Positions 1 to 7,766 of a DNA stretch of 15,912 nt are shown here, in pieces (the stretch's first letter is position 1; every line of letters begins with the position of its first letter). The stretch spans positions 1 through 15,912 of the forward strand of contig CAZTLE010000090.1 in the NCBI GenBank assembly GCA_964614415.1, read 5' to 3'. Source of the DNA: CAZTLE01 sp964614415. GTDB lineage: Bacteria > Bacteroidota > Bacteroidia > Flavobacteriales > Flavobacteriaceae. Both the position numbers and the translations under genes were made by a program. Below the pieces are notes generated by a model. That model searched no databases and was not told the DNA's origin. It saw only the letters and a list, made by a program, of their open reading frames with translations.

Positions 1-1272
1 AGCGTACAGCGGATGGGAAAACGAAATTCCGGTAATCTGCTTTTCCTGCAGCCGGTATTCCGAAAAACTACCTAACCCGAGAGCGGATAACAGTGTATTG
101 TAACTTGAAATCTCAGCACCTTCCGCAGGAATGATAAGCACGCTGCCGCCATTTTCCGAGAACGACCTAAGCGCCGTGCTTAAGGGAACCGGAATTTCCT
201 CGATTTCGTTCAAGATTATGAGGTTTTGAGAAGGTATATCATTGTAGTTGAGTTCGCTGAAGGCCTGCTGTGTATATTCAAACTCTTCCGAAGAAAATAA
301 TCGTTGTAAGTAGTTTGCGCTGGCCTCGTTAATAGATAACACCTTTATTTTCTTAGCCTCATTGATACTGAAGAACAGCGAGTTATCAAAAGTAAGATTC
401 GGTTCGGTTAGTTCCAGGCGTCCGTTAAACCCGGAAGCATTTTCAATGTCGAAAACCACGGTGTTCGATCCACTTTCAGAAAAATCCACAGCACTTTTGG
501 CGATAAGCGTATCGCCATTATAAAGCGAAATCGGAACACTTTGCGGAATGTCGCCACGACCTGATATCATAACTTCGAGTTGTGTGCCGGAGGCATCTTT
601 AGAACCTATATATGTAGAATCAATCGCAATGTTGCTTGGCGCATTTGGTTCCAGTTGTACCGCTTCTAGCGTAAGGTCTGCCGGAATTTCCGGAAATGAA
701 CCATTCGATTGGAAATCGGAGACATATACTACCCGCCTTTCTACACCCGGCTCTTTGGAGAATAGGAGATTGGCCTGCAAAAGCACGGCTTCTGGCGACA
801 GTTGTTTTTGGGAATAGGGAATTGAAAGGACTTCATTCCTGAAATCTTCGATAGCCGCATTCTTTCGAACCACATCATTGGTGAACCAATGCAGCTTCTC
901 GGTGCCCGTCGATCTCGCGAAAAGGTCCTGAAGTGCTCGCTGTAGCAAGCTACCCTGAGGTCCCTTCGCCTGCATACTGAATGAGTTGTCTATATACAGT
1001 ACGGTTTCCTTTTGGGTGTTTAGGGCCGTTTTGGAAGCCGAAAAGGGCTGAGCGAAAGCTAAAACAATACAGGCAATCGCTCCCAGGCGGGTCAATAAGG
1101 TGAGCCATTTTTTGAGCTGAGAACTCTTTCGGGTCTGGATCGTAACCTTCTTCAAAAAGGCGACATTCGTAAAATCGATCTTCTGAAAACGACGAAGCTG
1201 AAAAAGGTGAATGAAGATAGGAATGAGCAGCAGGAAAAGTGCGTAAAGTAATTCCGGATGTTTAAACTGCAT
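1..1272 (-). CDS. BatA-type VWA-domain membrane protein (C-terminus cut by window edge)
   Basis: The frame is open without a stop from an ATG at 1272 to the left edge (424 codons seen), so the C-terminus lies outside the window. The start reads MQFKHPELLYALFLLLIPI, the hallmark of the N-terminal double-transmembrane BatA domain of Bacteroidota. Helix 1 is near residues 8-24, a basic linker follows, and helix 2 is near 56-75 (WLTLLTRLGAIACIVLAFA). A VWA-like domain follows, with a metal-ion-dependent adhesion motif DNSFS (D95, S97, S99). The rest is probably periplasmic. The family is linked to the Bat (Bacteroides aerotolerance) proteins, but the molecular role of these long single-gene versions is unknown. 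AAGGA lies directly before the ATG. The gene is divergent from the M61 peptidase and shares a 150-base promoter region with it. The family call is fairly sure; the function is not. Confidence 0.85.
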   Translation of the reverse strand, partial: MQFKHPELLYALFLLLIPIFIHLFQLRRFQKIDFTNVAFLKKVTIQTRKSSQLKKWLTLLTRLGAIACIVLAFAQPFSASKTALNTQKETVLYIDNSFSMQAKGPQGSLLQRALQDLFARSTGTEKLHWFTNDVVRKNAAIEDFRNEVLSIPYSQKQLSPEAVLLQANLLFSKEPGVERRVVYVSDFQSNGSFPEIPADLTLEAVQLEPNAPSNIAIDSTYIGSKDASGTQLEVMISGRGDIPQSVPISLYNGDTLIAKSAVDFSESGSNTVVFDIENASGFNGRLELTEPNLTFDNSLFFSINEAKKIKVLSINEASANYLQRLFSSEEFEYTQQAFSELNYNDIPSQNLIILNEIEEIPVPLSTALRSFSENGGSVLIIPAEGAEISSYNTLLSALGLGSFSEYRLQEKQITGISFSHPLYA

Positions 1273-1288
1273 TCCTTATAAAATTTGC

Positions 1289-1296
1289 CAAAGATA
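1289..1296 (-). promoter_or_regulatory. Candidate -7 promoter box for the BatA-like gene
   Basis: On the minus strand this reads TATCTTTG, an exact match to the Bacteroidota -7 consensus TAnnTTTG, 16 bases before the ATG at 1272. A possible -33 element (TTTG, 1322-1319) lies 22 bases further upstream, slightly long for the usual spacing. The call is by motif only. Confidence 0.45.
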
Positions 1297-1389
1297 ATAA
1301 TTTGATACAACGGCCTAACAAAGTTACCATATGATTTGTCTTATTTCAGTTTTTAACAAAACCTTAGCCTATTAGGGCTACAGGCGAAG

Positions 1390-1397
1390 TATCTTTG
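1390..1397 (+). promoter_or_regulatory. Candidate -7 promoter box for the M61 peptidase
   Basis: TATCTTTG matches the Bacteroidota TAnnTTTG box and lies 25 bases before the ATG at 1423, implying a short leader of roughly 20 bases. No convincing -33 element is visible. It is the same octamer as in the divergent BatA-like promoter, so the two genes have back-to-back promoters. Confidence 0.45.
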
Positions 1398-1422
1398 ACG
1401 CTCCAACAACAATATTCGTCTA

Positions 1423-3303
1423 ATGAAACATATTCTATTTAGTGCTTTGCTAAGTATATTTTTGGTGAGTTGCGGAGGCAAATCTACCATAAACGACCTG
1501 GCCGTACAACTTCCTATCAAATCCTCAATTGATCTCTCTCAAACCACCGATGATCGCGTTCCCGTGACTATCGATCCGGGACGGTTTACCGTGGAAAGTG
1601 TTACCTATCGCTTGCCCAAAGTCGTACAGGGAACCTATGCTGTGAGTGATTTCGGAAGTTTTGTACAGGATTTCAAAGCGTTCGACTATGAAGGGAACGA
1701 AATGGCTGCAGAGAAAACAGATACGAATACCTGGACAATAGACGGCGCACAGCAGTTAGACAAGATCACCTATTGGGTAAATGATACCTTCGATATCGAA
1801 AAGTCCGGAGAGCAACCTACACCTTTCTCACCTTCGGGAACCAATATCGCAGAAGATAATTACGTACTGAACCTGCACGGCTTCATCGGGTACTTTGATT
1901 CGCTGAAGAATAATCAGTATCAGTTGGATGTAACCGCTCCGTCTGATTTCGTGCGGACATCTGCATTGCAGACCGTTGGCGAAACTACCAGCGAAGATGG
2001 CAGTTTGACAACCTCCGGGTATTTTGCACCCCGCTATTTTGATATCACGGATAATCCGATGATGTATGGAAAGCTTGATGTTGAAGAGTTCCAGGTTGGT
2101 GATATCAAGATCGTGTTAAGCGTTTATTCGCCTACGGGAGTGCATACGGCGGCTAAAATTAAAGAAACCGTCTACAAAATGATGGAAGGTCAAAAGGCAT
2201 ACATGGGAGATATTAACAGCACCCCCAGATACGATATCTACCTGTATCTGGCTGGCCAGGGAGAAGCCGAACCGACTGGTTTCGGAGCCCTTGAGCATCA
2301 CACGTCTACTGTTGTTGTTTTACCGGAGTCTATGCCGGACGAAGCACTGGCCAATGCTATGATCGATGTGGTATCTCATGAGTTCTTTCACATAGTAACA
2401 CCTCTGAGTGTGCATTCTGAAGATGTTCATTATTTCGATTATGCCAATCCTACGTTCTCCAAACACCTTTGGATGTATGAGGGAGTAACCGAATATTTTG
2501 CAAGTCTTTTTCAGATCGACCAGGATCTGGTGACCGAAGAGGAGTTTTACTCCAAGATGATGGGCAAAATTGAGACCTCACTGGGCCTGGATGATACGAT
2601 GAGCTTCACGGTAATGAGTGAAAATGTATTGGACGAGCCATATGCCAGTAACTATTTTAATGTGTATCAAAAAGGTGCCTTGATCGGTATGTGCATCGAT
2701 ATCATAATGCGGGAAGAAAGTGGTGGCAATCGTGGTATCCTATCATTGATGAAAGAACTTTCTCTTAAGTACGGACAGAATAAGCCGTTTGAAGACGACG
2801 CGATCATTGATGAGATCGTTGCAATGACGTATCCTTCACTGCGCACATTCTTTGACACTCATGTGATAGGGACCACGCCCATAGACTACAATCAGTTTTT
2901 CGACAAGGTAGGGCTGGAAGTTACTACAGATCAGATCAAAACGAACTACGTGCAAAACGGAAGTGCCTTGATTGTTGGTGCCGATCCTCCGAATGGAACG
3001 ATCATTTTTAATGGACTTGTGGCTGAGAACAGTTTTTGGAACGATCAGGGGGCAAAACCCAATGATGTGATCTATGAGATCAACGGTACGAAAGTGACAT
3101 TGCAAAATGCCAATGACGTCTTTTCTGAAGTATTCAGCTGGCAACCGGGCATGGAGGTAGAGGTGAAGCTGAAGCGAGGCGGCGAGGACATTGTCATTAA
3201 GACTGAATTAACTCAATCGTATACACAAGGAAGTAAGCTACAAGCCATGGCTAATGCTTCCGAAACCCAGAAAAACTTACGAAAAGCATGGCTAAAAGGC
3301 TAA
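1423..3303 (+). CDS. M61-family metallopeptidase, lipoprotein, with C-terminal PDZ domain
   Basis: This is a zinc aminopeptidase-like enzyme of family M61 (glycyl aminopeptidase family), 626 residues. The N-terminus is a lipoprotein signal with lipobox LVSC (Cys17). The residues after the Cys are GGKS, lacking the acidic run used for surface export, so a periplasm-facing anchor is more likely. The zinc site is HEFFH (His319, Glu320, His323) with the third ligand Glu353 in WMYEGVTEYF, the usual gluzincin arrangement. Residues about 30-200 fit the N-terminal beta domain of the family. Residues about 525-600 (NDVIYEINGTKV) form a PDZ domain that probably binds substrate C-termini. The gene stands alone between its own promoter and a strong terminator. 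The natural substrate is unknown; the family prefers N-terminal Gly or Ala. Confidence 0.9.
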   Translation: MKHILFSALLSIFLVSCGGKSTINDLAVQLPIKSSIDLSQTTDDRVPVTIDPGRFTVESVTYRLPKVVQGTYAVSDFGSFVQDFKAFDYEGNEMAAEKTDTNTWTIDGAQQLDKITYWVNDTFDIEKSGEQPTPFSPSGTNIAEDNYVLNLHGFIGYFDSLKNNQYQLDVTAPSDFVRTSALQTVGETTSEDGSLTTSGYFAPRYFDITDNPMMYGKLDVEEFQVGDIKIVLSVYSPTGVHTAAKIKETVYKMMEGQKAYMGDINSTPRYDIYLYLAGQGEAEPTGFGALEHHTSTVVVLPESMPDEALANAMIDVVSHEFFHIVTPLSVHSEDVHYFDYANPTFSKHLWMYEGVTEYFASLFQIDQDLVTEEEFYSKMMGKIETSLGLDDTMSFTVMSENVLDEPYASNYFNVYQKGALIGMCIDIIMREESGGNRGILSLMKELSLKYGQNKPFEDDAIIDEIVAMTYPSLRTFFDTHVIGTTPIDYNQFFDKVGLEVTTDQIKTNYVQNGSALIVGADPPNGTIIFNGLVAENSFWNDQGAKPNDVIYEINGTKVTLQNANDVFSEVFSWQPGMEVEVKLKRGGEDIVIKTELTQSYTQGSKLQAMANASETQKNLRKAWLKG

Positions 3304-3330
3304 TAAAGAATAACAATAAGAATATAGAAT

Positions 3331-3359
3331 AAAAAAACCGGCCTCGCGCCGGTTTTTTT
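3331..3359. terminator. Bidirectional intrinsic terminator between M61 gene and dinB
   Basis: A perfect 12-base-pair inverted repeat, A7-CCGGC, loop CTCGC, GCCGG-T7. It has a T-run on both strands, so it can end transcription of the peptidase (plus) and of dinB (minus). The dinB stop codon TAA (3360-3358) overlaps the edge of the hairpin, so the terminator abuts the coding region directly. Confidence 0.88.
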
Positions 3360-4575
3360 AACTCCTTCTGTTTGCTAAAAGCGGAGGTGGTTCCCCGGTG
3401 AAAGGGTTCCACCTGCTAATGCTTTTAGCCCCCATGCCTGAAGCGCGTATCACGGCTCTGTCACCATAGCGTTCTCGCATTCTGTCCATGGCCTGGTACA
3501 GGTTGATGGTCTTCTCGTTGTCCTCAAACAGGTCGATCTGTTGTCCCCCCTCAACCAGATGACTAAACTTGACTCCCACCAACCGTACCAGCAAACGCCT
3601 TTGATATAGCCGTTTGTAGAGCTCCATGACTATGGGGATGATCTTATGATCCGCCGAGCTGTACGGAATTCGTTTTTGTAATGTATAGGTTTGAAAATCG
3701 GAATACCGGATCTTGAAGGTCACACAGGCCGTGAGCTTATTCCCGCGTCGCAATTGATAAATAAGGTTTTCGGCCATTGCCATGATGATCCCTTGTAATT
3801 TGTTCACGTCGGTAGTATCGCGGTCAAACGTACGCTCGGTCGATATGGATTTTCGTTCGTGGTATTGTACCACAGGTGAATTGTCAATACCATTGGCTTT
3901 TTTCCAGATAGCGACCCCATTCTTTCCAAATACCTTGCTCATCATCTCCATGGGCATCTGCTGTATGGTCTCGATCTTTTTAATGCCCAGGTCGCAAAGC
4001 GAGCGGTAGGTTACTTCCCCGATCATGGGGATCTTACGTACCGAAAGAGGGGAAAGGAAAGGCTTTTCGGTCCCCTTTACAATTCGCATTTGATTATTGG
4101 GTTTTGCTTCCCCGGTAGCGATCTTAGAGACTGTTTTATTGATCGAAAGCCCAAAGGAGATGGGAAGCCCGGTTTCTTTAATGATCCGCTTACGCAAGTC
4201 CGTAGCCAGGGAATAGCAGCCAAAAAAGCGATCCATCCCGGTGAGGTCTACATAAAACTCATCTACCGAAGTCTTTTCATAGACGGGTACACTTTCCTTG
4301 ATAACGTCTGTCACCTGATCGGAGAATTTGCTGTAGATGCCCGAATTCCCCCGCAATATAATCGCTTCCGGGCATAACATCTTTGCCATCCGCATGGGCA
4401 TAGCCGAATGAATACCGAATGTCCGCGCTTCATAGCTACAGGAAGCCACTACACCACGATCAGTAGTACCGCCAATAAGAATAGGCTTCCCTTCAAGCTT
4501 GCTATCCAGCAGCCGCTCGCAGGACACGAAGAAGGTATCCAGGTCCATGTGCATGATAGAGCGGTTTTCGGTCAT
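3358..4575 (-). CDS. dinB: Y-family translesion DNA polymerase (DinB/Pol IV type)
   Basis: A lesion-bypass DNA polymerase of 405 residues. The palm motif MDLDTFF gives catalytic Asp11 (and Asp13), with Phe16 at the steric-gate position. SVDEFYVD supplies Asp105 and Glu106, so the active site is complete. The fingers segment GVVASCSYEARTFGIHSAMP matches DinB, and a helix-hairpin-helix thumb lies near 170-215. QIDLF at 346-350 is a sliding-clamp binding pentapeptide. Unusually for DinB it is not at the C-terminus: about 55 residues follow (LFEDNEKTINLYQAMDRM...), which recalls the tail of UmuC or UvrX-type enzymes. The gene lies 135 bases downstream of dnaE on the same strand, and both are probably controlled by the S24 repressor upstream. 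No Shine-Dalgarno sequence is evident. Y-family identity is sure; DinB versus UmuC/UvrX subclass is less so. Confidence 0.95.
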   Translation of the reverse strand: MTENRSIMHMDLDTFFVSCERLLDSKLEGKPILIGGTTDRGVVASCSYEARTFGIHSAMPMRMAKMLCPEAIILRGNSGIYSKFSDQVTDVIKESVPVYEKTSVDEFYVDLTGMDRFFGCYSLATDLRKRIIKETGLPISFGLSINKTVSKIATGEAKPNNQMRIVKGTEKPFLSPLSVRKIPMIGEVTYRSLCDLGIKKIETIQQMPMEMMSKVFGKNGVAIWKKANGIDNSPVVQYHERKSISTERTFDRDTTDVNKLQGIIMAMAENLIYQLRRGNKLTACVTFKIRYSDFQTYTLQKRIPYSSADHKIIPIVMELYKRLYQRRLLVRLVGVKFSHLVEGGQQIDLFEDNEKTINLYQAMDRMRERYGDRAVIRASGMGAKSISRWNPFTGEPPPLLANRRS

Positions 4576-4591
4576 AATTACTTGTTACAGT

Positions 4592-4703
4592 TTGAAAAGC
4601 ATATCCTTACTGTCACATTGAGCGCAGTCGAAATGCATATGGGTGTGTGCGTTTTTTCCTTCGACTGCGCTCAGGATGACATAATATGTCATAATGCTTT
4701 TCA
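4592..4703. repeat. Nested palindromic repeat (REP- or MITE-like) between dnaE and dinB
   Basis: Inner arms at 4612-4632 and 4660-4680 are 21 bases long and match at 18 of 21 positions when folded. The conserved part is GAGCGCAGTCGAA / TTCGACTGCGCTC around a 27-base loop. Outer arms TTGAAAAGCAT (4592-4602) and ATGCTTTTCAA (4693-4703) match perfectly. The TCGACTGCGCTCAGGATGAC core resembles interspersed palindromes common in Bacteroidota genomes (from memory). No target-site duplication is seen. In the dnaE-dinB transcript it would form a large hairpin. Confidence 0.7.
4676..4692. promoter_or_regulatory. Perfect 17-bp palindrome in the dnaE-dinB gap
   Basis: ATGACATA-A-TATGTCAT is a perfect 8+1+8 palindrome 18 bases past the dnaE stop. 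It overlaps the right inner arm of the larger repeat by five bases. It has the symmetry of a dimeric-repressor operator and shares AATATGT with the candidate operator at 7718-7732, but no promoter is evident beside it. Its role is uncertain. Confidence 0.35.
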
Positions 4704-4710
4704 AGTTCAT

Positions 4711-7701
4711 TTATAAAATAGATTTCTTATTGATTCGCGCCCCTTTTTTGCTGTCGGCATACCGGGGGTCTTCGATGATTGCAAGGCGTTCCATAGACGA
4801 AACTTCTATGGAAATGCATTCAAACTCTTCCATGACCACCCCGGTGATACGATAAATACCCCGACCGCGAAACGGATATTTGGCAGCAATGGGAGGGAAG
4901 TGTACCGTATCAATGAAGTCCCCGTCAATATCCAGGAAATTTCCGAAGAACATCTGCTTACCCCCCGAAGTCGTCGTTTTCTTATTGGTGATCAAATACC
5001 CGTCAATGGATATCTGTTTTCCAACGCTTTGCTCCAGGCTACGGGCGGTGATACTACTGTACGAAGGCTCTGCCAGCAATTCAAACGGATTGCACAGCGG
5101 GAATCCGAATAATTCCATTTCGTCAAAAGCATCTTCCAGGGCAGTGCTGGAAAGCTCCGGGGTTTTGAAGTTCCTGCGCTCTGTTTTGAAGAGTGTACGA
5201 ACATGCTCGTTGAAGGATACTTTGTTGATCTTCATATGTGCTTCCCATAACAGCTCCCGCTTATTACGTCCCGTATATCGAAACGCATCGATCTTGATGA
5301 GAATACTTATCTGCTCCACCGAAATAGGGACCCGGTCAATAAAGTCGTCCAGACTTAGGTAATACCCATTGGCATCCCTTTCGGTAGTGATCTTTTCAAT
5401 GATCTTAGACTCCAGGGATTGCAGGAACATGAATCCCAGATAGATGTCTTTTCCGTGAATAACGGCTTCTGCATAACTGTGATTGATGCAGGGCGGCAGG
5501 ATGGTAGCATCGTGCATACGGGCTTCGTGCACATAGAGTTCGGTACGGTAAAAACCTCCGAAATTGTTGATGGTGGCTACCATATACTCCCGTGGATAAT
5601 AGGCTTTTAAAAACAAACTTTGATAGCTCTCCACGGCATAGGAAGCCGAGTGGCCCTTGGCGAAGGCGTACCCGGCAAAACTTTCTACCTGCCGCCATAC
5701 ATCTTTTGTTAGCTCCGGCGATTTTCCACTTTCAGCACAATTGCTGAAGAACTTGTCTTTTACCTTCAGGAACTCCTCCCGGGAGCGAAACTTGCCGGAC
5801 ATGCCCCGCCGTAACATATCGGCTTCCCCCAGGGTAAGCCCGGCAAAGTAGTGCGCTACCTTGATCACATCCTCCTGGTAGACCATCACCCCGTAGGTTT
5901 CGGGCATGAGATCCTGCAATACCGGATGTGCATCTTTACGTCGTTCGGGATAACGGAATCGCAGTATGTATTCCCGCATCATCCCCGATTTGGCCACCCC
6001 GGGCCGAATGACCGAACTCGCGGCAACCAACCCCAGATAATCGTCCACCCGCAACTTTTTCAGCAGTATCCGCATGGCAGGAGATTCTACATAAAAACAC
6101 CCGATGGCCTTCGCATTGCGGAGTAGGTCTTTAATACGCTCATCTTCTTTGAATCGCTTTATGTCATGGATATCGATGGGAGGAAGTTCCGGGTGATTGT
6201 ACCGCACGATCTCTACCGTATCCTTGATCTTCCCAAGGCCCCGCTGACTCAGAATGTCAAACTTATACAGTCCAATGTCTTCTGCAGTGATCATATCGAA
6301 TTGCGTAGTGGGAAATCCCTTGGGAGGCATAAAAGTGGCCGTGTAGTAGTGAATGGGTTTTTCTGAAATGATAATTCCTCCGGCATGGATTCCCAGGTAA
6401 TTGGGAAGCCCTTCCAGATATTTACCGTATTGTATTACAAGCTGGGACAGTTTGTCCAAATGTCGGAAACTGTAACGCCCGGAAGACAATACATCGATCT
6501 CGGATTTCGGCAATCCGAATACTTTCCCCAATTCGCGAATAGCTGCCTTGTACTTAAATGTATTGTATACGGTAAGCAGGGCAGTATGCTTAAATCTTTT
6601 GAACATGAATTGGGTAATATCGTCCCGATCCATCCATGAGAAATCCACATCGAAATCCGGCGGATTCTTCCGGTAGAGGTTGATGAAACGTTCAAAATAC
6701 AGATCGAGCTCTACCGGGTCCACATCGGTAATGCGGAGCAGGTACGCAATAATACTGTTGGCACCGCTTCCACGGCCTACGTAGAAGTAGCCTTTACTTC
6801 GGGCATATTTAAGGATCTTCCAATTGATAAGGAAGTAGGAAACAAAGCCTTTTTCGTTAATGATGCGAAGCTCCTTCCTGATCCGGTCCAGGATGGTGTC
6901 ATCCGGGTTCTTGTAGCGATATTCAATTCCTTCATAAGCCAGTTTTTTAAGCAGTTTAAAATCCAGTTGGGCGTTGCCGGTATAGGCCTCCTGATTGTTG
7001 GGTTTCTCCTGGGAGAAGTCGAAGTCAATACTGCATTTTTCGAGCAGTGCTTCTGTGTTTGTAATGAGTTCCGGAAAATCGGAAAAAGTGTCGATGAGCA
7101 CTTCCGGAGTTACCATGATATGACTTTCTTTTCCCTGTTCGGAAACGGGTAGTTTGCTCAGTAATACATTATTATCGATAGCCCTTAATAGTCTGTGGGT
7201 GTTAAACCCTTTTTTATTCTGAAACGAGACTGTATGAAGCATCACCAGTTTGTCAATACGGCGGCGCCAGGGAGAGAATTTCAGTCGGTTGAGGTCTTCT
7301 TTGGCAACTCCGAGAAATTCGTGCTCCAGGAGTGCATCTCCTGAGAAAGAAGCAAAAGGATATATGACAAAGGTATTGGGAAGCGGTTTCGCCCGGTCGG
7401 GTACCGATTTGTTGGCATCATACAAAAAATGAGACAGGTAATTATTGATCTCCAGGAAGCCTTCGTTGTTCTTTGCCAGGAGAATGAACTGTTGTTGTGC
7501 ACCGTTTCTGAAATCAACGCCCAGCACAGGCCTGATGCCGTATTTTTCAGCCAATCGTACAAAGTCCAGGCAAGCCGAAGTGTTGTTGATATCGGTCAGT
7601 GCCAACGTATGCAAACCCTGTTGCTGTGCCAGTGATAGCAGGTCTTTCGGCTTGATAGTGCCGTAGCGAAGACTGAAACAGGTATGGGTGTTCAGAAACA
7701 T
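4711..7701 (-). CDS. dnaE: Short DNA polymerase III alpha subunit, DnaE2-like error-prone type
   Basis: A C-family DNA polymerase of 996 residues, well short of a replicative DnaE (about 1160 or more). In order it has an N-terminal PHP domain (1-230), a palm with VGRGSGANS (308-316) and the catalytic PDFDVDF motif (Asp351, Asp353), the third Asp482 in KFDIL, a fingers region with RPGVAKSG, ETYGVMVYQED and GEADMLRRGM, helix-hairpin-helix repeats (about 730-830) and an OB fold (about 895-975). It ends after the OB fold, with no tau-binding C-terminal domain. The PHP site is degenerate: the first His of HTH is Asn4, LLDG has become LRYG, and TDH has become TDI, so metal-dependent proofreading is unlikely. 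Its place between a LexA-like repressor and dinB points to damage-induced translesion synthesis. The family is certain; the error-prone role is inferred. Confidence 0.95.
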   Translation of the reverse strand: MFLNTHTCFSLRYGTIKPKDLLSLAQQQGLHTLALTDINNTSACLDFVRLAEKYGIRPVLGVDFRNGAQQQFILLAKNNEGFLEINNYLSHFLYDANKSVPDRAKPLPNTFVIYPFASFSGDALLEHEFLGVAKEDLNRLKFSPWRRRIDKLVMLHTVSFQNKKGFNTHRLLRAIDNNVLLSKLPVSEQGKESHIMVTPEVLIDTFSDFPELITNTEALLEKCSIDFDFSQEKPNNQEAYTGNAQLDFKLLKKLAYEGIEYRYKNPDDTILDRIRKELRIINEKGFVSYFLINWKILKYARSKGYFYVGRGSGANSIIAYLLRITDVDPVELDLYFERFINLYRKNPPDFDVDFSWMDRDDITQFMFKRFKHTALLTVYNTFKYKAAIRELGKVFGLPKSEIDVLSSGRYSFRHLDKLSQLVIQYGKYLEGLPNYLGIHAGGIIISEKPIHYYTATFMPPKGFPTTQFDMITAEDIGLYKFDILSQRGLGKIKDTVEIVRYNHPELPPIDIHDIKRFKEDERIKDLLRNAKAIGCFYVESPAMRILLKKLRVDDYLGLVAASSVIRPGVAKSGMMREYILRFRYPERRKDAHPVLQDLMPETYGVMVYQEDVIKVAHYFAGLTLGEADMLRRGMSGKFRSREEFLKVKDKFFSNCAESGKSPELTKDVWRQVESFAGYAFAKGHSASYAVESYQSLFLKAYYPREYMVATINNFGGFYRTELYVHEARMHDATILPPCINHSYAEAVIHGKDIYLGFMFLQSLESKIIEKITTERDANGYYLSLDDFIDRVPISVEQISILIKIDAFRYTGRNKRELLWEAHMKINKVSFNEHVRTLFKTERRNFKTPELSSTALEDAFDEMELFGFPLCNPFELLAEPSYSSITARSLEQSVGKQISIDGYLITNKKTTTSGGKQMFFGNFLDIDGDFIDTVHFPPIAAKYPFRGRGIYRITGVVMEEFECISIEVSSMERLAIIEDPRYADSKKGARINKKSIL

Positions 7702-7705
7702 AGTT

Positions 7706-7713
7706 CAAAAATA
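7706..7713 (-). promoter_or_regulatory. Possible -7 box of the dnaE-dinB operon
   Basis: On the minus strand this reads TATTTTTG, matching TAnnTTTG, but it ends only four bases before the dnaE ATG. If used, the transcript would be leaderless or nearly so. The real start could instead lie further upstream, so this is tentative. Confidence 0.3.
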
Positions 7714-7717
7714 ACCA

Positions 7718-7754
7718 CAATATGTAGTATTGATTGCTTATATTTGTAGTAAAT
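7718..7754. promoter_or_regulatory. Candidate tandem operators for the LexA-like repressor
   Basis: Two related short palindromes lie in the divergent promoter: CAATA-TGTAG-TATTG (7718-7732) and ATTT-GTAGT-AAAT (7742-7754). Both contain GTAGTA, repeated 22 bases apart (7724-7729 and 7746-7751), about two helical turns. The second overlaps the repressor gene's own -7 box. The layout fits autoregulation plus control of dnaE-dinB. It is inferred from symmetry and position. Confidence 0.5.
7739..7746 (+). promoter_or_regulatory. Candidate -7 box for the LexA-like repressor gene
   Basis: TATATTTG fits TAnnTTTG exactly and lies 20 bases before the chosen ATG at 7767. It is overlapped by the second candidate operator, as expected for an autorepressed gene. 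No clear -33 element is seen. Confidence 0.45.
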
Positions 7755-7766
7755 GAAAATAATTTC

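Noticed and set aside
548..817. 89-codon plus-strand open frame
   Set aside because: It lies wholly inside the minus-strand BatA-like gene, has no recognisable domain and no promoter or ribosome site.
4408..4716. 102-codon plus-strand frame spanning the dinB start and the repeat
   Set aside because: It overlaps dinB codons and the palindromic repeat, and its product has no domain character. It is a shadow frame.
4880..5362. 160-codon plus-strand frame opposite dnaE
   Set aside because: dnaE is complete and clearly coding on the other strand. The frame has only biased composition.
3358..7701. Reading dinB as ImuB, giving a canonical ImuAB-DnaE2 cassette
   Set aside because: The Y-family catalytic residues are intact and no ImuA-like gene is present, so the canonical label does not fit.
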